This document shows positions 45,460 to 53,222 of a DNA stretch of 64,000 nucleotides, in pieces. The notes under the pieces are model-generated. The model did not search any database. It was given only the letters and a program-made list of their open reading frames with translations, and had not been told where the DNA came from. The translations under genes were made by a program, and so were the position numbers. The stretch is from an uncultured Saprospiraceae bacterium (GTDB lineage: Bacteria; Bacteroidota; Bacteroidia; Chitinophagales; Saprospiraceae), in the NCBI GenBank assembly GCA_937941765.1, contig CALDGQ010000122.1:1-64000 (forward strand). The letters run 5' to 3'. Every line of letters begins with the position of its first letter. Position 1 is the first letter of the stretch.

Positions 45460-46233
45460 ATGAAGACTAAAAAAGAAATTGTAGATAATTGGTTGCCCCG
45501 ATATACTGGAACGGCATTAGATGAATTTGGTGAGTATATTATTTTGGTGAATTTCAGTGGATATGTAAAAGAATTTGCGAAGCAATACAACGTTGAAATC
45601 AAAGGAATGGATCGTGCCATGATGAGTGCGACCGCTAAGAATATTACGATTATCAACTTTGGAATGGGAAGTCCAAACGCAGGAACTATTGTTGATTTGT
45701 TGACGGCTATAAAACCTAAAGCAGCATTGTTTTTAGGCAAATGTGGAGGTATCAAAACTAAGATGAATAAAGTAGGTGACTTGATTTTACCTATCGCAGC
45801 GATTCGAGGAGAAGGAACATCAAATGATTATATGCCAGCTGAAGTGCCTGCCCTACCTTCTTTCGCATTGCAGAAAGCAATCTCAACTACCATCAGAGAA
45901 AATGACAGAGATTATTGGACTGGAACTGTTTATACCACTAACAAAAGAGTTTGGGAACATCGCCAAGATTTTAAAGACTATCTAGAAACATTGAGACCAA
46001 TTGCAATTGATATGGAAACTGCTACTATTTTTGTGGCTGCGTTTAAAAATCAAATACCTGCAGGAGCATTGTTATTAGTTTCGGATATGCCAATGGTTGC
46101 CGATGGAGTAAAAACAGAAGAAAGTGATAAGAAAGTAACGGCCCAATTTGCAGAAGATCATTTGAGAATTGGGATTGAGTCTTTGCAGCAGTTGATTAAT
46201 AATTCGCTTACTGTTAAGCACCTTAAGTTTTGA
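45460..46233 (+). CDS. amn: AMP nucleosidase
   Basis: AMP nucleosidase hydrolyses AMP to adenine and ribose 5-phosphate, helping to balance adenylate pools. The 257-aa product is the short form common in Bacteroidota, built on the purine nucleoside phosphorylase fold. Visible motifs are INFGMGSPNAGTIVDLL (phosphate/ribose loop), GKCGGI, IDMETATIF (Met/Glu ribose contact) and LVSDMPM (base-binding Asp). It is 25 bp after carB and likely co-transcribed, placing two nucleotide-metabolism enzymes together. Downstream lies a cluster of type A repeats. Confidence 0.92.
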   Translation: MKTKKEIVDNWLPRYTGTALDEFGEYIILVNFSGYVKEFAKQYNVEIKGMDRAMMSATAKNITIINFGMGSPNAGTIVDLLTAIKPKAALFLGKCGGIKTKMNKVGDLILPIAAIRGEGTSNDYMPAEVPALPSFALQKAISTTIRENDRDYWTGTVYTTNKRVWEHRQDFKDYLETLRPIAIDMETATIFVAAFKNQIPAGALLLVSDMPMVADGVKTEESDKKVTAQFAEDHLRIGIESLQQLINNSLTVKHLKF

Positions 46234-46234
46234 T

Positions 46235-46358
46235 ATGATGTATGATTTTATGATGTATGATTCTATGATGTATGATTTATGATATGACCGTTTTTACGCG
46301 GAGCTAACGTGAGCTCGCGAAACAACGATCATATCATACATCATTAATCATACATCAA
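46235..46358. repeat. Palindromic repeat, type A copy 3, with 15-bp tandem repeat
   Basis: Three tandem 15-bp units (atgatgtatgattNN) at 46235-46279 run into inverted arms 46279-46292 and 46324-46337 (one mismatch in 14). The loop contains cgtgagctcgcgaaacaacgatc, shared with the 41457-41540 copy. More tacatc-type sequence follows to about 46358. It lies between convergent genes and could help to end transcription, but no T run is present. Confidence 0.75.
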
Positions 46359-46365
46359 ATATCAA

Positions 46366-47382
46366 CTAGACATTAATCACCACCTTCCCAATAGTCTTCC
46401 CACTTTGAAACAACTTCATTCCTTCCTTCAAATCTTCGAAAGCAAATTCGTGACCAACATGTGGTTTGGGTAATTTCATTTTCTCCAATTCTACCAAAAT
46501 CTCATTCATCATCTCCACTCTATCGTATAACCAGATTAAATTAAATCCCATGATGGAGCGATTTGTTTCGACCATATTTTGAGGATCTACTTTAGGTCGG
46601 GTTAGAAACTGCCAAGCCATCTTGAGATAATTAGGTCGATTGTTTGGAGACGCATATCTACCAGAACCGAATGCAATCACTCTACCCATTTCTGCTAATT
46701 TTTCAAATCCTATTTCGAAAAATTTTCCACCAATAGAATCCATAATGATATGGAGGTCTCTATCGCCAAGTGCTTGAGTTAATTTTTTTTCAAAGTCCGA
46801 ACCTCTTACAATGACATGGTCGTAGTTTTCATTTTTGTTTAAAAAATCTACTTTATCAGGTCTTCCCACTGTTCCTATTGTGTAGGCCCCGAATTTTTTA
46901 GCGATTCGATTCGCTTGCAACCCTACTCCACCTGCTGCTGAATGAATCAATACGGTATTACCTTGTTGGATATTTCCCAAATTTATCAATCCATAATAAG
47001 CGGTAAAGACTTGCACTAAAAATGAAGCCCCTTCTTGATAACTCCAATTTTCTGGTAACGGTGTGACGTATCTGTGATCGATATTTAAATGAGATGTATA
47101 ACCACCGAATCTCGTCAACCCCATTATTCTTTGTCCGACTTTGACATCTTTTACATCACTTCCTACCTTTATGATGTCGCCAGAATATTCTAGTCCTGGA
47201 GTGAATTCTCCTTCCGGTGTTGCACCATACAATCCCCAGATTGCGAAGAGGTCTGCGAAGTTGAAGCCTATGGATTTGACAGCTACGGTTACTTCATCAG
47301 CTGCTGGATCTGGTAGGCTGGATTCAACTATTTTTAAGTTGCTGATTGCGCCGGCTTTTAGGTTGTATGATTTCTTTTGCAT
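46366..47382 (-). CDS. Zinc-independent quinone-oxidoreductase-like medium-chain dehydrogenase
   Basis: The 338-aa protein belongs to the NADP-dependent quinone oxidoreductase/VAT-1-like branch of medium-chain dehydrogenases. The N-terminal GroES-like domain contains FNFADLFAIWGLYG and FTPGLEYSGDIIKVG; the nucleotide-binding motif is VLIHSAAGGVGLQANRIAKK. The zinc-ligand cysteines of alcohol dehydrogenases are absent, as expected for this branch. It ends with SGKTIGKVVINV. The true substrate cannot be told. A short hairpin (47391-47409) sits immediately upstream of its start. Confidence 0.88.
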   Translation of the reverse strand: MQKKSYNLKAGAISNLKIVESSLPDPAADEVTVAVKSIGFNFADLFAIWGLYGATPEGEFTPGLEYSGDIIKVGSDVKDVKVGQRIMGLTRFGGYTSHLNIDHRYVTPLPENWSYQEGASFLVQVFTAYYGLINLGNIQQGNTVLIHSAAGGVGLQANRIAKKFGAYTIGTVGRPDKVDFLNKNENYDHVIVRGSDFEKKLTQALGDRDLHIIMDSIGGKFFEIGFEKLAEMGRVIAFGSGRYASPNNRPNYLKMAWQFLTRPKVDPQNMVETNRSIMGFNLIWLYDRVEMMNEILVELEKMKLPKPHVGHEFAFEDLKEGMKLFQSGKTIGKVVINV

Positions 47383-47482
47383 GTTTTTTTCTTGGGCTGT
47401 TAACCCAAGTTAACCTGCGTGAGTCCTTCAGACTCTTTCGACTTATGAATTGCTTGGGCACAGCGTAATTTCTTAATAATTT

Positions 47483-47959
47483 CTAGGATCCACCTACTTC
47501 CTCCATTCTGAAAGCTAGGTTTTTGATTCCTCTTAGATTTTCTTTTCTCATAAACTGTTCAAATTCAAAACCATATTGACCAGGCTCTTTAAATTGGATG
47601 GCTGTTTTCAATTGAACACGTAATTTGCAAAAACCACTACTGCATTTTCCATTCCATCGCCCTGTTTTATCCATAAAATCAATAGACAACGGAACACTTG
47701 TTTTTTCTCCATTTGGAAAAGTTGTATGTATTTGCACATACATATTTTGGAAAGAATAATCGGTGGAATGTTCGATATCAAAATAGAGATTGTACTTCTT
47801 TTTGGTATCTTGAATATCTACTTTGAAATTTAATGGTTGGTTATAATTCCATGCTTCGTTGTTGACGACTACTGCTTCATCGAAAAAATAACTTTGCTGA
47901 CAGCCATAGAAAGATAATGCAATGAATAATGTGAGTAGCTGAAATTTTATGGTTTTCAT
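47483..47959 (-). CDS. gldH: Gliding motility lipoprotein GldH
   Basis: GldH is a lipoprotein required for gliding in Flavobacterium. The 158-aa product has an SPII signal with lipobox FYGC, followed by sequence matching GldH in order: FDEAVVVNNEAWNYNQPLNF, DYSFQNMYVQIHTTFPNG, DKTGRWNGKCSSGFCKLRV and EFEQFMRKENLRGIKNLAFRME. It lies downstream of the dnaJ-grpE unit on the same strand, separated by a terminator and a 228 bp gap, so it is a separate transcript. With SprA it supports a gliding/T9SS-positive organism. Confidence 0.88.
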   Translation of the reverse strand: MKTIKFQLLTLFIALSFYGCQQSYFFDEAVVVNNEAWNYNQPLNFKVDIQDTKKKYNLYFDIEHSTDYSFQNMYVQIHTTFPNGEKTSVPLSIDFMDKTGRWNGKCSSGFCKLRVQLKTAIQFKEPGQYGFEFEQFMRKENLRGIKNLAFRMEEVGGS

Positions 47960-48013
47960 AGTGTTGTTGTTTTAGAATCCAGTTCACGTTTTCTGTTCCC
48001 TCTCCAATGCCAA

Positions 48014-48080
48014 GAGGTTAGAAACCTTTGGCTCGCTTAACCACGAGATGAAGATATCCAACCTCTCATCTCTCTCAAAG
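48014..48080. repeat. Inverted-repeat element, type D copy 2
   Basis: The 14-bp core at 48014-48027 equals the core at 35-48. The right part (about 48049-48080) carries a diverged inverted copy with aacctctcatctc. The outer arms of copy 1 are not seen here. Confidence 0.5.
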
Positions 48081-48132
48081 CTAAGCACGTCTAAAAGTAA
48101 AAAATAGACTGTTCGCATTTTCACAAAAGTAA

Positions 48133-48162
48133 AAAAGCGAACTGTATAAACAATTCGCTTTT
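48133..48162 (-). terminator. Intrinsic terminator downstream of dnaJ
   Basis: A 13 bp stem with one mismatch (48133-48145 with 48150-48162) and a 4-nt loop, followed by a T run on the minus strand, 26 bp beyond the dnaJ stop. Confidence 0.85.
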
Positions 48163-48187
48163 CCTTTTTATTTTTTTCAAGATCGAC

Positions 48188-49351
48188 TTAATTAAAATAG
48201 TCTTTCATTCTATCAAAGAATCCCTTTTCCATTTTTCCAGGGTTTGGGTGGAAATTTTTCATTCCTTTCATTTTGTTTAGTAAAGTCTCTTCTTCGCTAC
48301 TTAGTTTTTTAGGTGTCCAAATATTCATGTGAATCATTTGATCTCCTTTGCCATAGCTTTGAACAGAAGGTAATCCTTTTCCTTTTAAGCGGAACATCTT
48401 ACCTGATTGAGTTCCTGCAGGAATTTTTATTTTTACACGTCCATCTATTGTTGGCACTTCTACGGAAGTACCTAGTGCAGCGTCTGCAAAATTGAGATAC
48501 AATTCATAGATCAAATTCATGCCATCACGGTGTAATTCACCATGTGGTTTTTCTTCAATATTGATCATCAAATCTCCATTGCCACCGCCACCGGATCCAG
48601 CATTTCCTTTTCCTCTAACAGATAACTGCATTCCATCTTGTACACCAGCTGGAATATCGATTTCAATTACTTCCTCTCCTTGTTGGGTACCATTTCCACG
48701 ACATGAATGACATTTGGCTGTCACCATATTTCCAGTACCATTACAACTTGGGCACGCAACTGTTGTTTGCATTTGACCTAAGAATGTATTTTTCACTTGA
48801 CGCACATAACCAGATCCTCGACATGTAGAACAAGTCTTGACAGAACTCGCATCTTTTGCACCAGAACCATTACAAGTTTTGCAACCGATTTGTTTTTTTA
48901 CTTTGATTTTTTTGTTGACACCGTTGGCAATTTCTTTTAAATCTAACGCTACTTTTACGCGCAAGTTAGAACCTCGTTTTCCAGTTGATCTTCTAGTACG
49001 TGTTCCACCACCACCGCCTCCACCAAAAAATTGGCTAAATGGGCTGTCATCACCAAATACATCTCCAAACTGGGCAAAGATATCCTCCATGTTCATGCTT
49101 CCGCCACCGCTGAAACCACCTTGACCTCCGACCCCTTGATGACCGAAACGATCATAGCGAGCACGTTTATCTTTATTGCTCAACACTTCGTAAGCTTCCG
49201 CTGCTTCTTTGAATTTTTCTTCAGCAGCTTTATCACCCTTATTTTTATCTGGGTGAAATTTCATAGCAACCTTACGATATGCTTTTTTGATTGTACCCTC
49301 ATCTGCGCTTTTTGGAACACCGAGGATATCATAAAAATCTCTTTTTGCCAT
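48188..49351 (-). CDS. dnaJ: Chaperone protein DnaJ
   Basis: DnaJ delivers unfolded clients to DnaK and triggers its ATPase. The 387-aa protein has all parts of a class A Hsp40: J domain with HPD at residues 33-35, a Gly/Phe-rich linker with FGGGGGGG, a zinc-finger region with four CxxCxGxG-type repeats ([32 protein letters not shown]) and two C-terminal client-binding domains ([30 protein letters not shown]). It follows grpE with a 1-nt gap. Confidence 0.97.
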   Translation of the reverse strand: MAKRDFYDILGVPKSADEGTIKKAYRKVAMKFHPDKNKGDKAAEEKFKEAAEAYEVLSNKDKRARYDRFGHQGVGGQGGFSGGGSMNMEDIFAQFGDVFGDDSPFSQFFGGGGGGGTRTRRSTGKRGSNLRVKVALDLKEIANGVNKKIKVKKQIGCKTCNGSGAKDASSVKTCSTCRGSGYVRQVKNTFLGQMQTTVACPSCNGTGNMVTAKCHSCRGNGTQQGEEVIEIDIPAGVQDGMQLSVRGKGNAGSGGGGNGDLMINIEEKPHGELHRDGMNLIYELYLNFADAALGTSVEVPTIDGRVKIKIPAGTQSGKMFRLKGKGLPSVQSYGKGDQMIHMNIWTPKKLSSEEETLLNKMKGMKNFHPNPGKMEKGFFDRMKDYFN

Positions 49352-49352
49352 A

Positions 49353-49958
49353 TTATTTTCCTACCACCACTTTCGCATGGCGGATTATTTTGTCATTCAA
49401 TAAATAACCTTTCTCGATTGTATCGACCACTTTTCCTTTCATCTCTTCATTTGGAATTTCAGTAATTGCTTCATGCTTTTCTGGATCGAAATCAGAACCA
49501 GTCGTTTCCATTTCTTGCAGTCCTTTTTGCTTCAAAACGTTGTATAGTTTGTTATAAACTAAGTTTACTCCTTCGCTAAAAGGTTCTTCACTATTTTCGT
49601 CATCCGCATTTTTCTTTGCTCTATCGAAATCATCCAAAACTGGAAGCATTGCTGTAATCGTTTCACGACTGGCAGTACTTAGCATATCAATTTTTTCCTT
49701 GACGGCTCTTTTTTTGAAATTATCGAATTCGGCAAAAAGACGGAGAAATTTATCTTTTTGTTCTGCAACTTGTGCCTTCAAAATATCAACTTCTGATTCT
49801 GGTTCTGCCTGAACTTCCTCCTCTGTTTCTGCATTCGAAGTATCATCTACACTTTCAGTCGTTTCCGCTGTGTTTGCTTCTGAAGCATCTGTTTGTTCTA
49901 CTGTCTCATCGACAGGGTTGTTATCTTTTGACATAAACTCTTTGAATTTCTTTATCAT
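49353..49958 (-). CDS. grpE: Nucleotide exchange factor GrpE
   Basis: GrpE exchanges ADP for ATP on DnaK. The 201-aa protein has an acidic, disordered N-terminal region (Glu/Thr/Val-rich, to about residue 55), the long dimerisation coiled coil with [20 protein letters not shown], and the C-terminal beta domain with [16 protein letters not shown] and [16 protein letters not shown]. The ATG at 49958 leaves only 1 nt after a near-match -7 box (minus strand, 49960-49967), so translation may really begin at the ATG encoding MSKDNN (49934). It is co-transcribed with dnaJ. Confidence 0.96.
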   Translation of the reverse strand: MIKKFKEFMSKDNNPVDETVEQTDASEANTAETTESVDDTSNAETEEEVQAEPESEVDILKAQVAEQKDKFLRLFAEFDNFKKRAVKEKIDMLSTASRETITAMLPVLDDFDRAKKNADDENSEEPFSEGVNLVYNKLYNVLKQKGLQEMETTGSDFDPEKHEAITEIPNEEMKGKVVDTIEKGYLLNDKIIRHAKVVVGK

Positions 49959-50071
49959 ATAAAGGTACTATAATACAAGGTGAATATAAATTGGCGAAAT
50001 TCTATATCCGCTCCTATATAATATATTTTGTACATCAATTATACTGCCATGCCAGAATGTAGGTCATTTTG

Positions 50072-50611
50072 TCAGTTTTTCAGCACTCTTTTCTCTAAAA
50101 AGGCAGCTATTTGTTCAACTGTCTGGTCTACACCGACAATTATACCTTTTTCATTGATTAGATATTTGGTTGGCACTTGTTGGACTCGATAGGTTTTAGC
50201 GATTTCAGAGTCCAACATATTGAGGTCGGAATAATGATAATTCCATTTCATTTGATCTTCTTGAATCGCTTTTTTCCATTTTAATGGATCCTTTTCTATG
50301 GAGATACTGATGATTTCGAAATCAATTGCTTTATCAAATTTTTGTCCATGAAACTGATTGTAAATTTTGACGAGTTCCAAATTATCAGCTCGACATGGGA
50401 CACACCAACTTCCCCAAAAATCTAGCAAGAAATATTTTCCTTTGAGGGTTGCCAAACTGATGGTTTCATTTGACTCCAAGACTATTTCAAAATCAGGAGC
50501 AGTTTCACCGGTTACAAATTTCTTTTGAACGAAAAAATACTTCCCCAAAACGATTAAAGCAATTAATCCAATAATTGCGTAAATGAAATAAGATTTTTTT
50601 ATCGATGCCAA
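50072..50611 (-). CDS. TlpA-like membrane-anchored thioredoxin-fold reductase
   Basis: This 179-aa protein has an N-terminal anchor helix (FIYAIIGLIALIVLGKYFF) and a periplasmic thioredoxin fold with active site FWGSWCVPC (Cys70, Cys73) and the cis-proline segment QQVPTKYLI. It probably reduces disulfides, or acts in cytochrome or envelope protein maturation. The start must be TTG at 50611: a stop codon lies two codons upstream and no ATG precedes the anchor. A -7 box on the minus strand (50634-50641) supports this start. Confidence 0.87.
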   Translation of the reverse strand: MASIKKSYFIYAIIGLIALIVLGKYFFVQKKFVTGETAPDFEIVLESNETISLATLKGKYFLLDFWGSWCVPCRADNLELVKIYNQFHGQKFDKAIDFEIISISIEKDPLKWKKAIQEDQMKWNYHYSDLNMLDSEIAKTYRVQQVPTKYLINEKGIIVGVDQTVEQIAAFLEKRVLKN

Positions 50612-50623
50612 TTTCTAATTGTT

Positions 50624-50641
50624 TAAATTTGAACAAAAATA
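50624..50641. promoter_or_regulatory. Back-to-back candidate -7 boxes in a 49-bp divergent gap
   Basis: TAAATTTG on the plus strand (50624-50631) would serve the flavin reductase gene (ATG 50661), and TATTTTTG on the minus strand (50634-50641) would serve the TlpA-like gene (TTG 50611). Both match TAnnTTTG exactly. The two transcription starts would overlap by about 10 nt, so polymerases could not occupy both at once. Confidence 0.45.
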
Positions 50642-50660
50642 ACACTTCTAATTTCATACT

Positions 50661-51545
50661 ATGCTTATTGTTGATCCAGAAAAAACAGCTACTAAAGATT
50701 TTCATCAGTTTTTGTTAGGAGCGGTCTCCCCTCGCCCTATTGCTTTTGCTAGCACTGTTGATGAAAACGGAAATCCTAACTTGGCACCTTACAGTTTTTT
50801 TAATTGTTTTAGTTCCAATCCACCTGTTTTAGTTTTTTCTTCTAATAGAAGAGTATCCGATAACACAACAAAAGATACATTACATAACATCGAAAAGACA
50901 AAAGAAGTTGTGATCAATGTTGTATCTCATTCTATTGTTCGACAAATGGCGGTTTCCAGCATATCATTTCCGACCGAGGATAGTGAATTTGACAAAACAG
51001 GATTGACACCACTTGCTTCTGACTTGGTTAAACCATTTCGAGTAAAGGAATCCCCTGTGCACATGGAATGTAAAGTATCTGAAATCATACCACTAGGCCA
51101 ACATGGTGGAGCCGGGCACCTGATTATTTGCAATGTAGTGAGAATGCATATTGATGAAAAAGTACTAGACAGTAACAACAGAATTGATCCTCATAAAATT
51201 GATTTGATGGGTCGTATGGGACGTGCTTATTATGTACGCGCAAGTGGACCTGCTGTTCAGACGATTATTCAGTCGGTTGTAGATATTTCTATTGGCTTTG
51301 ACAGCCTTCCAAAAAGCGTTCAAAATAGTAAGATACTTACAGGTAATGACCTTGGACAGTTGGCTGGTTTGCTCAAACTTCCATCTGAAGAAGCGATTGA
51401 AAAGTTTGCTGAAAAATCAGTTGTAGAAGACTTGTTAGAAGATAAGGATTCTAAAGAGTTATTGCACATTGCTTGTAAGGAGGCCATACATCAAGGTCGA
51501 TTGGAGGAAGCTTTGTTGTGGGCGGTTGTTGGGGAGGATGTTTAG
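50661..51545 (+). CDS. Flavin reductase family protein
   Basis: The 294-aa protein contains a flavin reductase-like (FMN-binding split barrel) domain in residues about 15-200: GAVSPRPIAFASTVDENGNPN, APYSFFNCFSSNPPVLVFSS, KDTLHNIEKTKEVVINVVS. The C-terminal ~90 residues form a helical extension (LKLPSEEAIEKFAEKS, KELLHIACKEAIHQGRLEEAL) not found in minimal flavin reductases. It may supply reduced flavin or act on its own substrate. It is divergent from the TlpA-like gene and 58 bp upstream of a small DoxX-like gene on the same strand. Confidence 0.88.
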   Translation: MLIVDPEKTATKDFHQFLLGAVSPRPIAFASTVDENGNPNLAPYSFFNCFSSNPPVLVFSSNRRVSDNTTKDTLHNIEKTKEVVINVVSHSIVRQMAVSSISFPTEDSEFDKTGLTPLASDLVKPFRVKESPVHMECKVSEIIPLGQHGGAGHLIICNVVRMHIDEKVLDSNNRIDPHKIDLMGRMGRAYYVRASGPAVQTIIQSVVDISIGFDSLPKSVQNSKILTGNDLGQLAGLLKLPSEEAIEKFAEKSVVEDLLEDKDSKELLHIACKEAIHQGRLEEALLWAVVGEDV

Positions 51546-51603
51546 CAAGAAAAGTCCTAGTAAATTTTCGAGATAAAATTTTACTCATCATAAAAAAGTA
51601 ACA

Positions 51604-51945
51604 ATGACTATTCAAAACATACTAGTAGCCATCTGCAGCATCCTATTCCTATCAATTGGAGCAGATAAATATCTATCCTTTTTGGAGCCGCCTTGTTCAA
51701 TGGAATCAAGTATTTCACCAATGATCTGGAGAGGATTGGGCGTTTTGCAAATGGTGTCTGGCTTACTCATTTGGTTGCCTAAATATAGAAAGTACGTTGC
51801 TGGCTTTTTTACCGTTTTTATGTTAGTATTCACGGTTGTTCATCTAGTCAATAACACTTATGATATTGGTGGATCTGTTTTTATGGCAGTCTTACTTGGA
51901 ATCTTGGCTTGGAATCCTAGCTTTATAAGAAGTAAAAAAGAATAG
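51604..51945 (+). CDS. Small DoxX-like four-helix membrane protein
   Basis: The 113-aa product has four hydrophobic segments (about residues 4-20, 42-60, 64-82, 88-105), spacing and size typical of DoxX-like proteins. The motif IWRGLGVLQMVSGLLIWLP fits the family's second helix. Family match is by pattern only, and the function is unknown. It ends 23 bp before a convergent lipoprotein gene. Confidence 0.55.
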   Translation: MTIQNILVAICSILFLSIGADKYLSFLEPPCSMESSISPMIWRGLGVLQMVSGLLIWLPKYRKYVAGFFTVFMLVFTVVHLVNNTYDIGGSVFMAVLLGILAWNPSFIRSKKE

Positions 51946-51968
51946 TACATCACAATACATTTACAAAC

Positions 51969-53087
51969 TTATTTCGACCTCATTAAATAGTTGTGGACAC
52001 TAAATTGCAAGTTTCCATAAACATTACTTTCCATAGTAGCTCTTGAATCTAACATAATTCCACTATCAGAAGGAACGCAACCTGTTATTGCTCGCTTATC
52101 TCCACAGACATCTACATCCCGAATTTGATCCTCAACTGAATCACACCAAGATTGATTTTTCAATTTACAATTTTCGGTTTTTCTGACCACCTTTATTCCT
52201 GCACTGGAACGGGTAGATCTTGTAATTTCAGTCACTCGTACAGTTGCTTTAATTGTTTTATAGGTTGTTACTTCCTTTTCGACCTCCACAATCACTTGTT
52301 CTCCATTGCTATTGGTTTGACATTCTTCTACAATTTCTATATCATACCCATCTTCTATTTCTTTTTCATAATCATTGGAAGTAACAATTGTATTATCAGA
52401 AGTATGTGGTGAGTCATAATTAATTGAAACAATACAATCACATGCTGATTCTTCAATCTGATTCAATGGAATTATTCTTAAAAACTGATCGTTACTTTCT
52501 TTCATTTTTGAAAAACTAGCATCATATTCTATTGGATCTATTCCATAAATAATTTGACCAAATTCGAAACTTTGTTCGAGCACATTTAGCAATTGCTTGA
52601 TGTTTTCATATTGATAATCATTAGCCTTTAGAAAATTCCTATAAGCTGCTTGTGCCAATCGTTTATCATTATTTGATTGTGCTTTTTCCCATTTCCAACT
52701 ACCTTCATGAAATGCTAAATCGGCACATTTTTTTGTCAGCCATCGTTCTTCTTCGTCAAAGAAATTGATTTCATCTTCATAATTTTCAGACAAGAATCCG
52801 ACTGCATCTTTAATGTAATTCTGCAGTGTTCCATTAATGAGCAAAGCTTCTTCTAATGCATCCAATTTACCTTTCTGAATCAACCCATTCTTTTTGATTG
52901 ATTGATTGGCAATTAATTTTTGCAAACTTTGATTTAAGATTTCTTCGTTTTTCGCAACCGCTTTTTCCTTATGCAATTGCTTCAAAGCAATCGTATATGC
53001 TTTCTCAGGATTTCCTCTTTTCAACAACTTTTGAGGACTACAGCTAACGAACAGGCAAGTGGCAAATAAAAGTATCCATGTTTTCAT
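51969..53087 (-). CDS. Hypothetical lipoprotein with Cys-containing C-terminal half
   Basis: The 372-aa protein has an SPII signal with lipobox FVSC. The N-terminal ~200 residues are helical and resemble tetratricopeptide-like repeats (NPEKAYTIALKQLHKEKA; AQAAYRNFLKANDYQYENIK). The C-terminal half is beta-rich with several cysteines (ACDCIVS, CKLKNQSWCDSV, VDVCGDKRAITGC) that could form disulfides. I recognise no named family. It could be a surface or periplasmic scaffold lipoprotein; this is inference. It is a single gene, divergent from the molybdoenzyme. Confidence 0.7.
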   Translation of the reverse strand: MKTWILLFATCLFVSCSPQKLLKRGNPEKAYTIALKQLHKEKAVAKNEEILNQSLQKLIANQSIKKNGLIQKGKLDALEEALLINGTLQNYIKDAVGFLSENYEDEINFFDEEERWLTKKCADLAFHEGSWKWEKAQSNNDKRLAQAAYRNFLKANDYQYENIKQLLNVLEQSFEFGQIIYGIDPIEYDASFSKMKESNDQFLRIIPLNQIEESACDCIVSINYDSPHTSDNTIVTSNDYEKEIEDGYDIEIVEECQTNSNGEQVIVEVEKEVTTYKTIKATVRVTEITRSTRSSAGIKVVRKTENCKLKNQSWCDSVEDQIRDVDVCGDKRAITGCVPSDSGIMLDSRATMESNVYGNLQFSVHNYLMRSK

Positions 53088-53222
53088 AGGCAGGAGTTAT
53101 ATTGTTATTAAAATATCAAACTATCATCGATATCTTCCATTATCAGAATTGGGTTAACAAAACTTTAATCATTAACTTAAAGGTTAATAGTACGTTCTTA
53201 TAATTAAGTTAAAATAATTAAC

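Noticed and set aside
46235-46358. CRISPR array from the tandem 15-bp units
   Set aside because: Units are directly adjacent with no spacers, are too short, and no cas gene is present.
47391-47409. Hairpin immediately upstream of the quinone-oxidoreductase-like gene
   Set aside because: A 6 bp stem whose minus-strand 3' side is followed by A, not T; no defined function.
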